Positions 32,042 through 43,411 are shown, counted from the first letter of the stretch. The stretch: DNA of 64,000 nucleotides from Pseudomonas faucium (GCF_021602585.1 NZ_BQIP01000002.1:1-64000); one strand, 5' to 3'. The notes: generated by a model from the letters alone, not told the origin. Program-made: numbers and translations.

Positions 32042-32604
32042 ACCTCGAGCAGCCCCCGCTGGATCAGCAGGTCACGGGCCAGGTACAGCGCCGCCAACGC
32101 CCGCCCTTCGGTGAACTGCGGGTGCATGGCCAGGGCCGAGAGCTCGCGCAGGTTGACCTTGTCGACGCGCATCGGCTCGGGCTCGTCGCCTTCCAGGCGC
32201 TCTTCGTACAGGTCGCTGGCCAGCACCACCTGGATCTTCTGGCTCATGTAGCCCGGCGACAGCGACAGCTCGGTCAGGTGCTCCAACTGGCGTGCGCCAA
32301 ACCCGGCCTCTTCCTTGAGCTCGCGGTCGGCCGCGGCCAGCACGTCCTCACCCGGTTCGATCAGGCCCTTGGGCAACGACAGCTCGTATTCATCGGTGCC
32401 GCCGCAGTATTCCTCGACCAGCACCGCGTGTTCGGCGTCGAGCATGGCCACGATCATCACGGCGCCATAGCCATTGCCACGGCCGACCAGGCGCTCGTAA
32501 GTGCGCTCGTTGCCATTGCTGAAGCGCAGCTGCACGGCCTCGACGCGGAACAGGCGGCTGCTGGCGACGATTTCGCGGCTGAGGACGGTGGGTTTCTGGC
32601 GCAT
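32038..32604 (-). CDS. nudE: ADP compounds hydrolase NudE
   Basis: This 188-residue Nudix hydrolase cleaves ADP-ribose, Ap3A and similar compounds. The Nudix box lies near residues 86-108: it begins GLIEPGEDVLAAADRE and ends LKEEAGF, with all catalytic residues kept. The ATG at 32604 has AAGGAG seven bases upstream; the longer open frame overlaps the divergent yrfG gene and is rejected. It is co-translated with cysQ, and both clear nucleotide by-products. Confidence 0.93.
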   Translation of the reverse strand: MRQKPTVLSREIVASSRLFRVEAVQLRFSNGNERTYERLVGRGNGYGAVMIVAMLDAEHAVLVEEYCGGTDEYELSLPKGLIEPGEDVLAAADRELKEEAGFGARQLEHLTELSLSPGYMSQKIQVVLASDLYEERLEGDEPEPMRVDKVNLRELSALAMHPQFTEGRALAALYLARDLLIQRGLLEV

Positions 32605-32668
32605 GGGGCGGCTCCTTGGCGTGAACGGGTTACTATACCGTGGCTTGCCGACTGAACGAGAGTTTCCC

Positions 32669-33331
32669 ATGCCTGTTCTTCCCTGGTCCGCCATCGATAC
32701 CGTCCTGCTGGACATGGACGGCACCCTGCTCGACCTGCACTACGACAACCGCTTCTGGCTCGACCACCTGCCCCAGCGCTACGCCGAGCTGCACGGGGTG
32801 AGCCAGGCCATGGCGCAAATGGAGCTGCAGCCGCTGTTCGAGCGCAACGCCGGCACCCTGAACTGGTACTGCCTGGACTTCTGGAGCCGCGAACTGAAGC
32901 TGCCGATCCGCGAGCTCAAGCGCGAGATCGCCGACCTGATCGCCCTGCGGCCGGATGCCGATACCTTCCTGGCAGCCATCCGCCAGGCCGGCAAGCGCGT
33001 GGTGATGATCACCAACGCCCACCGCGATTCGCTGTCGCTGAAGCTGGAGCGGGTGGAGCTGGCGCCGTATTTCGAGCGGCTGATCAGCTCGCATGACTAT
33101 GGCTACCCCAAGGAGAGCCCACAGTTCTGGGATGCGCTGCAGGCGGATATCGGCTTCGAGCCGCAGCGCAGCCTGTTCATCGATGACACGCTGGCCATCT
33201 TGCGCAGTGCGCGGCGCTTTGGTGTGGCGCACCTTCTGGCGGTGCGCCAGCCGGACAGCCAGGCGGCGCCGCGCGATACCCAGGAGTTCGCGGCGGTGGA
33301 GGATTATCGGGAGTTGCTGGTGGGGCTGTGA
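32669..33331 (+). CDS. yrfG: GMP/IMP nucleotidase (HAD family)
   Basis: This 220-residue HAD phosphatase has motif I LLDMDGTLLDL near residues 13-23, motif II MITNAH near 113, a lysine in YPKESPQFW near 147 and motif III FIDDTLAIL near 170. By family it dephosphorylates purine mononucleotides. The ATG at 32669 is used; longer frames run into nudE. It is divergent from nudE with only 64 bases between starts, so their promoters overlap or abut. Confidence 0.92.
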   Translation: MPVLPWSAIDTVLLDMDGTLLDLHYDNRFWLDHLPQRYAELHGVSQAMAQMELQPLFERNAGTLNWYCLDFWSRELKLPIRELKREIADLIALRPDADTFLAAIRQAGKRVVMITNAHRDSLSLKLERVELAPYFERLISSHDYGYPKESPQFWDALQADIGFEPQRSLFIDDTLAILRSARRFGVAHLLAVRQPDSQAAPRDTQEFAAVEDYRELLVGL

Positions 33332-33334
33332 ATG

Positions 33335-33403
33335 GCCCTATTGCCGGCTCCCACAGGGAACGCGGTGGCGAACCTGTGGGAGCCGGCTTGCCGGCGATGA
33401 AGC
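33335..33403. repeat. Degenerate REP pair, family A
   Basis: The right arm (CTGTGGGAGCCGGCTTGCCG...) is complete, but the left arm reads CTATTGCCGGCTCCCACAG and has lost the GGCAAGCC step. It is the only damaged family A copy in the window. Confidence 0.8.
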
Positions 33404-33416
33404 CGATGAAGATCTA

Positions 33417-33857
33417 TCAGTCAGGAATACGCAGCACCTGCCCCGGGTAGATCTTGTCCGGGTGCGACAGCATCGGCTTGTTCGCCTCGAAGATCTTGTT
33501 GTACTGGTTGGCATTGCCGTAAACGACCACGGAAATGGCTGACAGCGTGTCGCCCTTCTTCACGGTCACGAACCGCGCAGCCTTGACCACCGGCCCGGTC
33601 ACGGTGATCTGGTCATCGACGCTGGCCACGCCATTGATGTTGCCCGCCGCCAGGATGATCTTTTCCTTCTCCTCCTGGCTGGCCACCTCGCCCTTGAGGA
33701 TGATCTTGTCACCCTCCACGGTGGCCGTGATGTTGGGGTTGCCCAGGCCGACACTTTCCACGTGCTTCTTCAACTGCTCCTCGGCGTTGGCGTTGCCGGG
33801 GGTCAGCAGGTCGATCAACTTCTCGCCGGCTTCCTTCACGAAACTGAACAGGCTCAT
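33417..33857 (-). CDS. BON-LysM protein (YgaU/Kbp-like)
   Basis: This 146-residue soluble protein has a short N-terminal helix, a BON domain near residues 25-90 (ATVEGDKIILKGEVASQEEK), and a C-terminal LysM domain near 95-144 (VKKGDTLSAISVVVYG, IYPGQVLRIP). Length and order match E. coli Kbp (YgaU), a cytoplasmic potassium-binding protein linked to osmotic stress. There is no signal peptide. AAGGAG precedes the ATG at 33857. The potassium role is taken from the family, not from residues seen here. Confidence 0.88.
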   Translation of the reverse strand: MSLFSFVKEAGEKLIDLLTPGNANAEEQLKKHVESVGLGNPNITATVEGDKIILKGEVASQEEKEKIILAAGNINGVASVDDQITVTGPVVKAARFVTVKKGDTLSAISVVVYGNANQYNKIFEANKPMLSHPDKIYPGQVLRIPD

Positions 33858-34032
33858 GACGCGCTCCTTGTTGACGTATACCTTCGGAGCAAGGAGTCTA
33901 GGCCAGCTTTGCCCACCCCGCCGCTTGCCGCTCATCGACGCGCTCTATCAAGGCATAGACCCTAGCGATTAGACGCGCGCAGCCCGCCGGCCTAGGCTGG
34001 TGCTATCAGATAGCCGCCGGTAGTCAGCCCCG

Positions 34033-34863
34033 ATGAACAGCAAACCTCCGGTCTGCGCGGCCTCCACGCCTCTGGCCCTGCCCGCCGCCAGCAATACCTA
34101 CGACTATGCCCAGCTCGACGATGGCGAGCTGGCGAGCACGCCGCTGGCCGAGGAAGTGGCCCTGGCCATCGCCTACAACGGCCTCAACCAGGCAGTGATG
34201 CTGGTCAGCCCCACCGACCTTGAAGACTTTGCCGTCGGCTTCAGCGTCGGCAGCGGCATTGTCGAAGGCACGGCAGAAATCTACGACCTGAAACTCTCCG
34301 GCAGCGGCTCGGCGATGTATGCCGACCTGGAAATTTCCAGCCGCGCGTTCTGGAACCTGAAGAACCAGCGCCGCCAGCTGGCCGGCACCAGTGGCTGCGG
34401 CCTATGCGGGGTCGAGGCCCTGGAGCAGGCGCTGCCGGAACTGGCCGCGCTGCCGGGCGCCTCGCTGCCGCCGGCGCAGTGGCTGGCCGGCCTGCGCCAG
34501 CGTATCGATGCCTTCCAGCCACTGGGCCAGCATTGCGGCGCCGTGCATGCGGCGCTGTTCATGAATGACCAGGGCGAACTGCTGCTGGGCCGCGAAGACA
34601 TCGGCCGGCACAACGCCCTCGACAAGCTGATCGGCGCCCTGCTGCGCCAAGGCATCAGCACCACCGGCGGCCTGGCCATCGTCACCAGCCGCTGCAGCCT
34701 GGAGCTGATCCAGAAGGTGCTGCGCGCCGGCATCCAGACCCTGGTCAGCCTGTCGGCGCCCACCGGCCTTGCCCTGCAATGGGCGCGCAAGCACAACCTC
34801 AACCTCATTCACCTGCCCAAACACAGTGCACCGCGGGTCTATAGCCCAGCGGCGGAGTCGTAA
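34033..34863 (+). CDS. fdhD: Formate dehydrogenase accessory sulfurtransferase FdhD
   Basis: FdhD carries sulfur from IscS to the molybdenum cofactor so that formate dehydrogenases become active. This 276-residue copy has the cysteine loop TSGCGLCGVEAL near residues 118-129, LGREDIGRHNALDKLIG near 188-204 and VTSRCSLELIQK near 217, all family hallmarks. It ends five bases before the GTG of the molybdoenzyme gene, which is probably its client. Confidence 0.95.
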   Translation: MNSKPPVCAASTPLALPAASNTYDYAQLDDGELASTPLAEEVALAIAYNGLNQAVMLVSPTDLEDFAVGFSVGSGIVEGTAEIYDLKLSGSGSAMYADLEISSRAFWNLKNQRRQLAGTSGCGLCGVEALEQALPELAALPGASLPPAQWLAGLRQRIDAFQPLGQHCGAVHAALFMNDQGELLLGREDIGRHNALDKLIGALLRQGISTTGGLAIVTSRCSLELIQKVLRAGIQTLVSLSAPTGLALQWARKHNLNLIHLPKHSAPRVYSPAAES

Positions 34864-34868
34864 CAGCC

Positions 34869-37214
<2,346 letters not shown>

Positions 37215-37235
37215 ATCGACCGGCAAAAACGCAAA

Positions 37236-37264
37236 AAGCCCTGCTCCACAAGGGGTCAGGGCTT
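37236..37264 (+). terminator. Weak terminator-like hairpin after molybdoenzyme gene
   Basis: AAGCCCTG (37236) and CAGGGCTT (37257) form an 8-bp stem with a 13-base loop about 20 bases after the stop. No real T run follows, so activity is doubtful. Confidence 0.4.
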
Positions 37265-37423
37265 CGTCACAATTATTTCAGACCTGCAATATTCGAGAAA
37301 GTTTCATCGCAAAAACAATAACTTAGAAAATTGTGTACAACTCGTGCTACTCGTCGGATTTGCGTTGCCACGGGCACCTCGGAGCCTCAAATTTCGCCTC
37401 GTCATCCCTATGAGGCTCTGTTG

Positions 37424-37900
37424 ATGAAGAAGTACTCCTCGATTCTGTTGTTGTCTTTCAGCTTGCTCAGCGGCGTTGCCATGGCCGGTGGCAATACCGA
37501 GGCCGGCATTGGCGGCGCACTAGGTGGGGTACTCGGCTCCGTGGTGGGCAACTCCATCGGTGGTAGCACCGGCGGTGCCATCGGCGCCGGCCTGGGTGGC
37601 GCCGCAGGCGGTGCCCTGGGTGCCGACAAGCGCCAGCGCGGCGAGGCGGCCATCGGTGGCGCGCTGGGCGCCGCTGGCGGCAACGTGGTCGGCCGCTCGG
37701 TAGGCGGCACCACCGGTAGCTACATCGGCGCAGCCGCAGGCGGTGGTGCCGGTGGCGCGCTGGGTAACTACATGGGCAACAAGGCCGATGAAGACGAGCG
37801 CCACGATGATCGCCGCTACCGTCGCAGTTACGACGACCGTCGTCACTATGACCGTGGCCGCCACTACGGCCACCGCAAGCACAAGCACTGGCGCCACTGA
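37424..37900 (+). CDS. Glycine-zipper protein with signal peptide
   Basis: This 158-residue exported protein has a signal peptide of about 22 residues (MKKYSSILLLSFSLLSGVAMA). About 95 residues of repeated GxxxG motifs form glycine-zipper helices, and the His/Arg/Tyr/Asp-rich tail could bind metal or envelope polymers. Glycine-zipper proteins sit in or on the outer membrane or periplasm. The ATG at 37424 follows GAGG. The frame is open further upstream without a signal sequence. A strong terminator follows. Function unknown. Confidence 0.85.
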   Translation: MKKYSSILLLSFSLLSGVAMAGGNTEAGIGGALGGVLGSVVGNSIGGSTGGAIGAGLGGAAGGALGADKRQRGEAAIGGALGAAGGNVVGRSVGGTTGSYIGAAAGGGAGGALGNYMGNKADEDERHDDRRYRRSYDDRRHYDRGRHYGHRKHKHWRH

Positions 37901-37924
37901 TACCGGGGCACCTCCCTGGTAGTA

Positions 37925-37956
37925 AAAAAGCCCCGCCCTCACCGGCGGGGCTTTTT
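37925..37956. terminator. Bidirectional terminator
   Basis: AAAAAGCCCCGCC/GGCGGGGCTTTTT forms a 13-bp stem with a 6-base loop, giving T runs in both directions. It separates the converging glycine-zipper and thioesterase genes; the latter ends at 37956. Confidence 0.9.
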
Positions 37957-38396
37957 CATGCCTGGGCTTCGAGCTGCAGGCCGGCCAGGATGCGCTGCAG
38001 CGGCTCAGGCAAGGGCACCGGCGTGCCGCTGGCGCGCTCGATGAACACCTGCACCAGCGTGCCCGCCGCACAGGCATCCGCCTCGCCCGGGCGATACAGC
38101 GCCAGCCGGTACTCCACCGTGCTCCCCGCCAGGCGCGTCACGCCCAGGCCCACCTCCAGCACGTCGGGGAAGCTGGGCAGCGCGTAGAAGTCTGCCGCGG
38201 AACTGACGACGAAGGCCGCCAGCTCGCCCTCGCGCAGGTCGAACTCGGCCTGCTCCACCAGAAACGCCTGCACGGCGGTCTCGAAGAAGCCATGCACGGT
38301 GGCGCCGCCGATGTGGCCGTTGTGGTCGTTGTCCTGGGGGCGGGTGAGGATCGGGTGAAAGTGGGAAAAGGCTGTGCGGTTGGGGGATTCGATCAT
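37956..38396 (-). CDS. 4HBT hot-dog acyl-CoA thioesterase
   Basis: This 146-residue hot-dog protein of the YbgC/FadM type has the catalytic stretch TRPQDNDHNGHIGGATVHGFFE near residues 18-39, where Asp and His match active residues of 4-hydroxybenzoyl-CoA thioesterases. It probably hydrolyses a short or aromatic acyl-CoA. It is a single gene, divergent from the toxin-antitoxin pair, with 100 bases between them. The substrate cannot be read from the sequence. Confidence 0.88.
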   Translation of the reverse strand: MIESPNRTAFSHFHPILTRPQDNDHNGHIGGATVHGFFETAVQAFLVEQAEFDLREGELAAFVVSSAADFYALPSFPDVLEVGLGVTRLAGSTVEYRLALYRPGEADACAAGTLVQVFIERASGTPVPLPEPLQRILAGLQLEAQA

Positions 38397-38451
38397 GACA
38401 GTTCCACAATTGGTAACAACGTGAGGAAGCTTCCCACAGCAAGACAGGAAG

Positions 38452-38480
38452 GACTATAGTCGCAATCAACTATAGATTGC
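38452..38480 (+). promoter_or_regulatory. Candidate operator/promoter of the toxin-antitoxin pair
   Basis: A perfect palindrome GACTATAGTC (38452-38461) is followed at once by GCAATCAACTATAGATTGC (38462-38480), an inverted repeat with 6-base arms. Both contain CTATAG, 16 bases apart. The position just before the antitoxin start fits an autoregulatory operator. Confidence 0.5.
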
Positions 38481-38498
38481 ATAGCATGGTCGATCCCG

Positions 38499-38963
38499 AT
38501 GAAACCGAGATATGCCCCAATGCCGACTCATCAATTAGATCATGCCAACCTCAGCCGAATGGTGGAATGCGGCAGTGTCCTTGCCACCCACATCGTGGGC
38601 CAGCCTGGCGGTTGGGCAATCCAGGTCGACGTCAACCATCAGGAACATGTGCTCATCGCCCAGCGAAGCGGCAACGTGCGGCTGTTCAAGAAGTTCGAAA
38701 CGCTGGTGACCTACCTGCTCGACATCGGCATCGACCATTTCGAAGTCGATACCTCTGCCTTCGACCGCGGTCAGACGCGTACCTACCAACGCCCTGATCG
38801 TGCGCAAGCCTTGAAGCGCGCCCATGAAGCAGCGGCTTACGATGCCTGGTTCGCCGAACAGGTGAATGCCAGCCTGCAGGACCCAACCCCCCCCTTGGAG
38901 GATGACGAAGTACAGCGGTTGTTCGCAGCCCGCCGTGCCGAACTCAAAGCCAGACTCCGCTGA
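38499..38963 (+). CDS. Putative type II antitoxin (PaaA/stability-determinant-like C-terminus)
   Basis: The protein has up to 154 residues (147 if the ATG at 38520 is used). Its C-terminal part (AAAYDAWFAEQVNASLQDP, then DDEVQRLFAARRAELKARL) resembles the helical toxin-binding region of PaaA/StbD-type antitoxins. The N-terminal 90 residues look beta-rich (GGWAIQVDVNHQEHVLIAQR, LFKKFETLVTYLLDIG) and are larger than in typical antitoxins of this kind; I see no classical DNA-binding motif. Its TGA overlaps the toxin ATG (TGATG), typical of co-translated pairs. Ribosome sites are weak for both possible starts. Confidence 0.75.
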   Translation: MKPRYAPMPTHQLDHANLSRMVECGSVLATHIVGQPGGWAIQVDVNHQEHVLIAQRSGNVRLFKKFETLVTYLLDIGIDHFEVDTSAFDRGQTRTYQRPDRAQALKRAHEAAAYDAWFAEQVNASLQDPTPPLEDDEVQRLFAARRAELKARLR

Positions 38964-39235
38964 TGCGCCTGACGTGGCGTGCAATGGCATGCGAAGACCG
39001 TTTGCACATCATGGAGCACATTGCCCAGCACAATCCCCAGGCCGCACTGGCACTGGACGAACGCTTCGCCGAAAAAGCCAGGCAAGCAGCCCTCGACCCT
39101 TACCTGTATAGAGCGGGCAGGGTTCCCGGTACGAGAGAAGTTGTCGTTCACCCCAACTATGTGATGGTGTTTCGGCTTGTGGGTGAAAACGTGGAAATCG
39201 TTCGCCTCTTGCACGCCAGGCAACAATGGCCTTGA
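38963..39235 (+). CDS. RelE/ParE-family toxin
   Basis: This 90-residue basic protein has the RelE/ParE plan: an N-terminal strand, two helices (MEHIAQHNPQAALALDERF), then strands carrying GTREVVVHPNYVMVFRL and the C-terminal VEIVRLLHARQQWP so common in the family. Members either cleave ribosome-bound mRNA or poison gyrase; sequence alone does not separate the two. Translation is coupled to the antitoxin. It is probably a stability or stress module on the chromosome. Confidence 0.88.
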   Translation: MRLTWRAMACEDRLHIMEHIAQHNPQAALALDERFAEKARQAALDPYLYRAGRVPGTREVVVHPNYVMVFRLVGENVEIVRLLHARQQWP

Positions 39236-39244
39236 GCCGCGCAC

Positions 39245-39272
39245 AAAAAAGCCGCCCTTTGGGGCGGCTTTC
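39245..39272 (-). terminator. Terminator of pckA (also faces the toxin gene)
   Basis: AAAGCCGCCC/GGGCGGCTTT forms a 10-bp stem with a 4-base loop. The minus strand has six T after the stem; the plus strand has only a short T run, so it serves pckA best. Confidence 0.85.
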
Positions 39273-39292
39273 TCGTTGCGGCTGGCGTCAGC

Positions 39293-40834
39293 TTACAGCT
39301 GTGGGCCAGCGGCCTTGATGGCGTCGGACACGTCGAACTTCTTGAAGTTCTCGGTGAACAGGCCGGCCAGGCCTTTGGCCGCTTCGTCGTAGGCCGCTTT
39401 GTCAGCCCAGGTGTTGCGTGGGTTGAGCAGTTCGGTCTCGACGCCTGGAACGGCTTTTGGCACGTCCAGGTTGATGATGTCCAGGTGTTCGGTTTCGGCA
39501 CCGACCAGAGCACCGCTCTGGATCGCAGCGATCACGCCACGGGTGGTCGGGATGCTGAAGCGCTTGCCGACGCCGTAGCCACCGCCGGTCCAACCGGTGT
39601 TGACCAGGTAGACCTTGGAGCCGAAGGCGTTGATACGCTTGATCAGCAGCTCGGCGTATTCGCCGGCCGGGCGCGGGAAGAACGGTGCGCCGAAGCAGGT
39701 GGAGAAGGTCGACTTGATGCCGCCGCCCGAACCCATTTCGGTGGAACCGACCAGCGCGGTGTAGCCGGACAGGAAGTGGTAGGCCGCCTGCTCGTTGTTC
39801 AGGATCGAAACCGGAGGCAGAACGCCGGTCAGGTCGCAGGTCAGGAAGATGACTGCGTTCGGCTCGCCACCCAGGTTGGCTTCGGCGCGCTTGGCGACGT
39901 GCTCCAGTGGGTAGGCGGCGCGGCTGTTCTGGGTCAGGCTGACGTCGGCGTAGTCGGCGTGCTTGTTGGCGTCGAGCACGACGTTTTCCAGCACGGCGCC
40001 ATGCTTGATGGCTTTCCAGATGACCGGCTCGTTCTTCTCGGACAGGTCGATGCACTTGGCGTAGCAGCCGCCTTCCATGTTGAAGACAACGCCCTCGCCC
40101 CAGCCGTGCTCGTCGTCACCGATCAAGTAACGGCTTTCGTCGGCCGACAGGGTGGTCTTGCCAGTGCCGGACAGGCCGAAGAACAGGGTTACGTCGCCTT
40201 CTTCGCCGATGTTGGCAGCGCAGTGCATTGGCAGCACGTCAGCGGCCGGCAGCAGGAAGTTCTGCACCGAGAACATGGCTTTTTTCATTTCACCGGCGTA
40301 GCGCATGCCAGCGATCAGCACTTTCTTGGCGGCGAAGTTGATGATCACGCAACCATCGGAGTTGGTGCCGTCACGCTCAGGCTCGCAGACGAAGTTGGCG
40401 ACGTTGAGGATCTGCCACTGGTCGCGGCCAGCCGGGTTGAACTGCTCCGGGTTGATGAACAGGCAACGGCCGAACAGGTTCTGCCAGGCAGTCTGGGTGG
40501 TCATCTTCACCGGCAGGTAGTGCTCGGCGGCCGCACCTACGTGAACGTAGGAAACGAAGTGATCCTGGGCGTTGTTGAACGCCTCGACGCGGTCCCACAG
40601 GGCATCGAACTTGTCGGCCGGGAACTTGCGGTTGATCGGGCCCCAGGCGATGGCGGCCTGGGTGGAAGGTTCTTCGACGATGAAACGGTCAGCCGGCGAA
40701 CGGCCAGTACGGTGGCCAGTTTCGACGACCAGTGCGCCAGTATCGGCCAGCACGCCTTCACCGCGGGACAGCGCTTCTTTAACCAGCTCATCGACGCTCA
40801 GGTCGGTGTACACGGTGTTGTTGGCTTGCGTCAT
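39293..40834 (-). CDS. pckA: Phosphoenolpyruvate carboxykinase (ATP)
   Basis: This 513-residue cytosolic enzyme converts oxaloacetate and ATP to PEP, the entry to gluconeogenesis. The kinase-1a Walker A loop [13 protein letters not shown] lies near residues 234-246, the metal site LIGDDEHGW near 252 and the [10 protein letters not shown] phosphate loop near 42. The ATG at 40834 is chosen over an upstream start at 40870. An inverted repeat TGTAGT-N15-ACTACA lies 43-69 bases upstream and may bind RccR, the RpiR-family regulator known to act on Pseudomonas pckA. Confidence 0.95.
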   Translation of the reverse strand: MTQANNTVYTDLSVDELVKEALSRGEGVLADTGALVVETGHRTGRSPADRFIVEEPSTQAAIAWGPINRKFPADKFDALWDRVEAFNNAQDHFVSYVHVGAAAEHYLPVKMTTQTAWQNLFGRCLFINPEQFNPAGRDQWQILNVANFVCEPERDGTNSDGCVIINFAAKKVLIAGMRYAGEMKKAMFSVQNFLLPAADVLPMHCAANIGEEGDVTLFFGLSGTGKTTLSADESRYLIGDDEHGWGEGVVFNMEGGCYAKCIDLSEKNEPVIWKAIKHGAVLENVVLDANKHADYADVSLTQNSRAAYPLEHVAKRAEANLGGEPNAVIFLTCDLTGVLPPVSILNNEQAAYHFLSGYTALVGSTEMGSGGGIKSTFSTCFGAPFFPRPAGEYAELLIKRINAFGSKVYLVNTGWTGGGYGVGKRFSIPTTRGVIAAIQSGALVGAETEHLDIINLDVPKAVPGVETELLNPRNTWADKAAYDEAAKGLAGLFTENFKKFDVSDAIKAAGPQL

Positions 40835-40876
40835 GAGATACCCCATCCGGCCCGAGGCCGAGTGCTCCAAACGTTT

Positions 40877-40903
40877 TGTAGTTGTCTCGAAAAAACTACT
40901 ACA
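40877..40903. promoter_or_regulatory. Inverted repeat upstream of pckA (possible RccR site)
   Basis: TGTAGT (40877) and ACTACA (40898) are exact reverse complements separated by 15 bases, with an extra AACTAC overlapping the right half. Recognition by RccR is an inference from published control of pckA; the exact consensus is from memory. Confidence 0.45.
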
Positions 40904-41013
40904 GCGAAAAAAGTGGCCGGATTATGCCAGAAACGCCCAAAAAAAGTAGGCCCCTCCTGTCGTAACTGCGCTTTTGCGCAATTAGACAAGAGATTTACCT
41001 GTGATTAACCGTT

Positions 41014-41913
41014 TCAGTGGCGAGTTTCTGAGGCCGTGTCGGTGCCGCCACCTGCAAACAGTTGCGCAACATCGCTGGCATCGAAGAAATAGCGCTCGTT
41101 GCAGAACTGGCAATCGATCTCCACCTTGCCGCCACATTCCTCGACCAGCTGCTTGGCGTCGTGCTCGCCAAGACTGACCAGCGCATTGCCGGAACGTTCG
41201 CGCGAGCAGCTGCACTGGAAGCGCAGCGACTGGATATCGAACAGGCGCACGGCGTCTTCGTGGTACAGGCGGTGCAGCAGGGTCTCGTTGTCTTCGGACC
41301 ACTCCTGGGCCTTGAGCGTGCTGGCCAGGGCCACCACGTGCTGCCAGCTGTTCTCGCGGTCTTCCTCGTCGCGCTCGCGGTCCACCGGCAGTTGCTGCAG
41401 GAGCAGGCCACGGGCCTTGCCGCCTTCGGCATTGAGCCAGAAGCGGGTGTTGGTCTGCTGCGACTGAACGAAGTAGTTGGTGAAGCACTCCGACAGGTTG
41501 GCGCCGTCGAGTTCGACGGTGCCCTGGTAGCGCTGGCCCTTGATCGGGTCGATGGTCAGGGTCAGGTGGCCGTCGGGCATCAGCTGCGACAGCGTCGCGC
41601 CGTCCGGGATCTGCTCGGCTTCGTAGCGCGCCATGCCGCGGATTTCGCGCTCGCTGGAGCACTCGACCATCAGCAGCGGGATCGGCCCTGCCGAACGCGC
41701 CTGAAGAATCAGCAGCCCGTCGAACTTCATCGCGCCCACCAGCAATGCCGTGGCGGCCATCAGCTCGCCGAGCACCGCCGCCACTGGCTGCGGGTACTGG
41801 TGACGCGCCAACACGGCGGCGTAGCTGTCGTCCAGCGCCACCCACTCACCGCGGATATCGCGGTCGTCGAAGATGAAACGCTGGGTGAAATCGGTATCCG
41901 GCAATTCGCTCAT
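41014..41913 (-). CDS. hslO: Redox-regulated chaperone Hsp33
   Basis: Hsp33 is a holdase that becomes active when oxidants release its zinc. This 299-residue copy keeps all four zinc cysteines: the CxC pair in [11 protein letters not shown] near residues 230-240 and the CxxC pair in [14 protein letters not shown] near 265-278. The C-terminal linker and an N-terminal substrate-binding domain are of normal length. It is a single gene, upstream of pckA on the same strand but with a 179-base gap that contains pckA control sequences. Confidence 0.95.
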   Translation of the reverse strand: MSELPDTDFTQRFIFDDRDIRGEWVALDDSYAAVLARHQYPQPVAAVLGELMAATALLVGAMKFDGLLILQARSAGPIPLLMVECSSEREIRGMARYEAEQIPDGATLSQLMPDGHLTLTIDPIKGQRYQGTVELDGANLSECFTNYFVQSQQTNTRFWLNAEGGKARGLLLQQLPVDRERDEEDRENSWQHVVALASTLKAQEWSEDNETLLHRLYHEDAVRLFDIQSLRFQCSCSRERSGNALVSLGEHDAKQLVEECGGKVEIDCQFCNERYFFDASDVAQLFAGGGTDTASETRH

Positions 41914-42033
41914 AGGTTTTGGCTATCTAAAAAATGATGACAAAATGGTTACACGGGCTTTCGACACATTGCGAAAGCCCGTGGCAGAGCGCTCACAAGG
42001 CGCTCCGAATCCTGTTGGCAATAGAGGTATTTT

Positions 42034-42828
42034 ATGGACAATCGACCACTGTTCCAAGCAAGGTGGTCCTGGGGCCCATTGGCAGCCTGTACCCTGCTAC
42101 CCATCGCTCTACTGTGTTTCTGGTTATGGCCCATTGGCCAGATACTGTGCCTGACTTTCGACGAATGGCTGTTCCGCAGCCTCAATGCGCCGTTAGCCGA
42201 TAACACCCTGTGGCGTTACATCTGGACCCTTGGCAGCCTGCGACCGTTCGACATCGTCGTCGGCCTGATCCTGCTCACCGTGCTGATCCGTGGCAATTGG
42301 GTGTTCAAGGCCAGCCAGGTGCGCGAAGCGTTTTTCGGCTTCCTCGTCACGCTGATCCTATTAGTGGTGATTCGCGCGCTGTTTTCCAAGTGGGTGGATG
42401 CTGCCGGCTGGCAACATGTGAGCCCTTCGATGGTGTTCGACAACGTCGTGCACCTGAGCGACTACTACCCGAACCTGGAAAAGGCCTGGGAACTCAAGGA
42501 CCGCTCCGGCAAGAGCTTCCCTGGCGACCACGCCTCGGTGCTGCTGATCTGGGCGCTGTTCATGAGCCTGTTCAGCCGGCGCCTGGGGCAGTACCTGGTG
42601 ATCTGGGGCCTGGCCGTGCTGTTCATGTTGCCGCGCCTGGTGGCCGGTGCCCATTGGGGGCAGGACGACTACATCGGGGGCTTGCTGATGGCACTGCTGG
42701 CCTTGGGCTGGAGTTGCCATACGCCCTTGGCGGCCAAGGGCAGTGCCCTGCTGATGCGCTGGACAGCGCCGCTGTTTGCCCTGGCAGCCAAGTTGCCGTT
42801 GGTCGGCCGGCTGGCGGTGGTTCGCTAG
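42034..42828 (+). CDS. PAP2-family membrane phosphatase/phosphotransferase (LpxT-like)
   Basis: This 264-residue inner-membrane protein has about six hydrophobic segments. The PAP2 signature is split as usual: KDRSGKSFPGDHAS near residues 151-164 and RLVAGAHWGQDDYIGG near 206-221, with the catalytic histidines present. Such enzymes dephosphorylate undecaprenyl pyrophosphate or move its phosphate to lipid A (LpxT). The neighbouring hslR-rimBK block offers no further clue. Envelope lipid phosphate handling is likely; the exact reaction is open. Confidence 0.88.
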   Translation: MDNRPLFQARWSWGPLAACTLLPIALLCFWLWPIGQILCLTFDEWLFRSLNAPLADNTLWRYIWTLGSLRPFDIVVGLILLTVLIRGNWVFKASQVREAFFGFLVTLILLVVIRALFSKWVDAAGWQHVSPSMVFDNVVHLSDYYPNLEKAWELKDRSGKSFPGDHASVLLIWALFMSLFSRRLGQYLVIWGLAVLFMLPRLVAGAHWGQDDYIGGLLMALLALGWSCHTPLAAKGSALLMRWTAPLFALAAKLPLVGRLAVVR

Positions 42829-42900
42829 ATCGTCAAAGGGCTGCTCAGCAGCCCTACCCCCAGCTACAGACCCTGTGATTGGGCCGCCACGCGGCCCCAC

Positions 42901-43302
42901 TCAATCAAAGCTGCCATGCAGCTGATGGATCTGCCGCCGCTGCTTCTTGTTCGGCCGGCCATCGGTGGTCATGCCCATGGCACCAGCCTTGCGCATCTCG
43001 GCCGCCTGCTCACGCCGGCGCAGGCTCTCTTCGGTTTCTTCATACAACGCCTGCGCCTCGGGCGCGCCCCGGCGCACCACCGACAGCGCCTTGACCACCA
43101 CCGTGCGCTCATCGAAGCCCGTGCGAAGCACGAATTCGTCGCCTACGCGCGGCTCCTTGCCCGGCTTGCAACGCTCGCCCCGGCAATGCACCTTGCCACT
43201 TTCGATCGCCGCCTTGGCCAGCGCGCGCGTCTTGTAGAAGCGGGCCGCCCACAGCCATTTGTCCAGGCGGACCTTGTCGTCGTCCTCGGCTTTTTGTGCC
43301 AT
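42901..43302 (-). CDS. hslR: Heat shock protein 15, S4 RNA-binding domain
   Basis: This 133-residue basic protein has an S4 domain at residues about 10-70 (VRLDKWLWAARFYKTRALAK and GERCKPGKEPRVGDEF). Hsp15 recognises stalled 50S subunits with attached peptidyl-tRNA and helps recycle them. The Lys/Arg-rich tail (PNKKQRRQIHQLHG) fits rRNA binding. The ATG at 43302 is used; a start at 43329 is also in frame. It is divergent from rimB. Confidence 0.93.
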   Translation of the reverse strand: MAQKAEDDDKVRLDKWLWAARFYKTRALAKAAIESGKVHCRGERCKPGKEPRVGDEFVLRTGFDERTVVVKALSVVRRGAPEAQALYEETEESLRRREQAAEMRKAGAMGMTTDGRPNKKQRRQIHQLHGSFD

Positions 43303-43411
43303 AGCGTTTCCTCGAATTCTGTCTTTCATCGAACTGTACTACCGTAACGATCAGATGCAAAAAGTCCCCGGCGTGCTTACAGTTCACCACCTCATTCGCA
43401 GGGTGTGCTTC

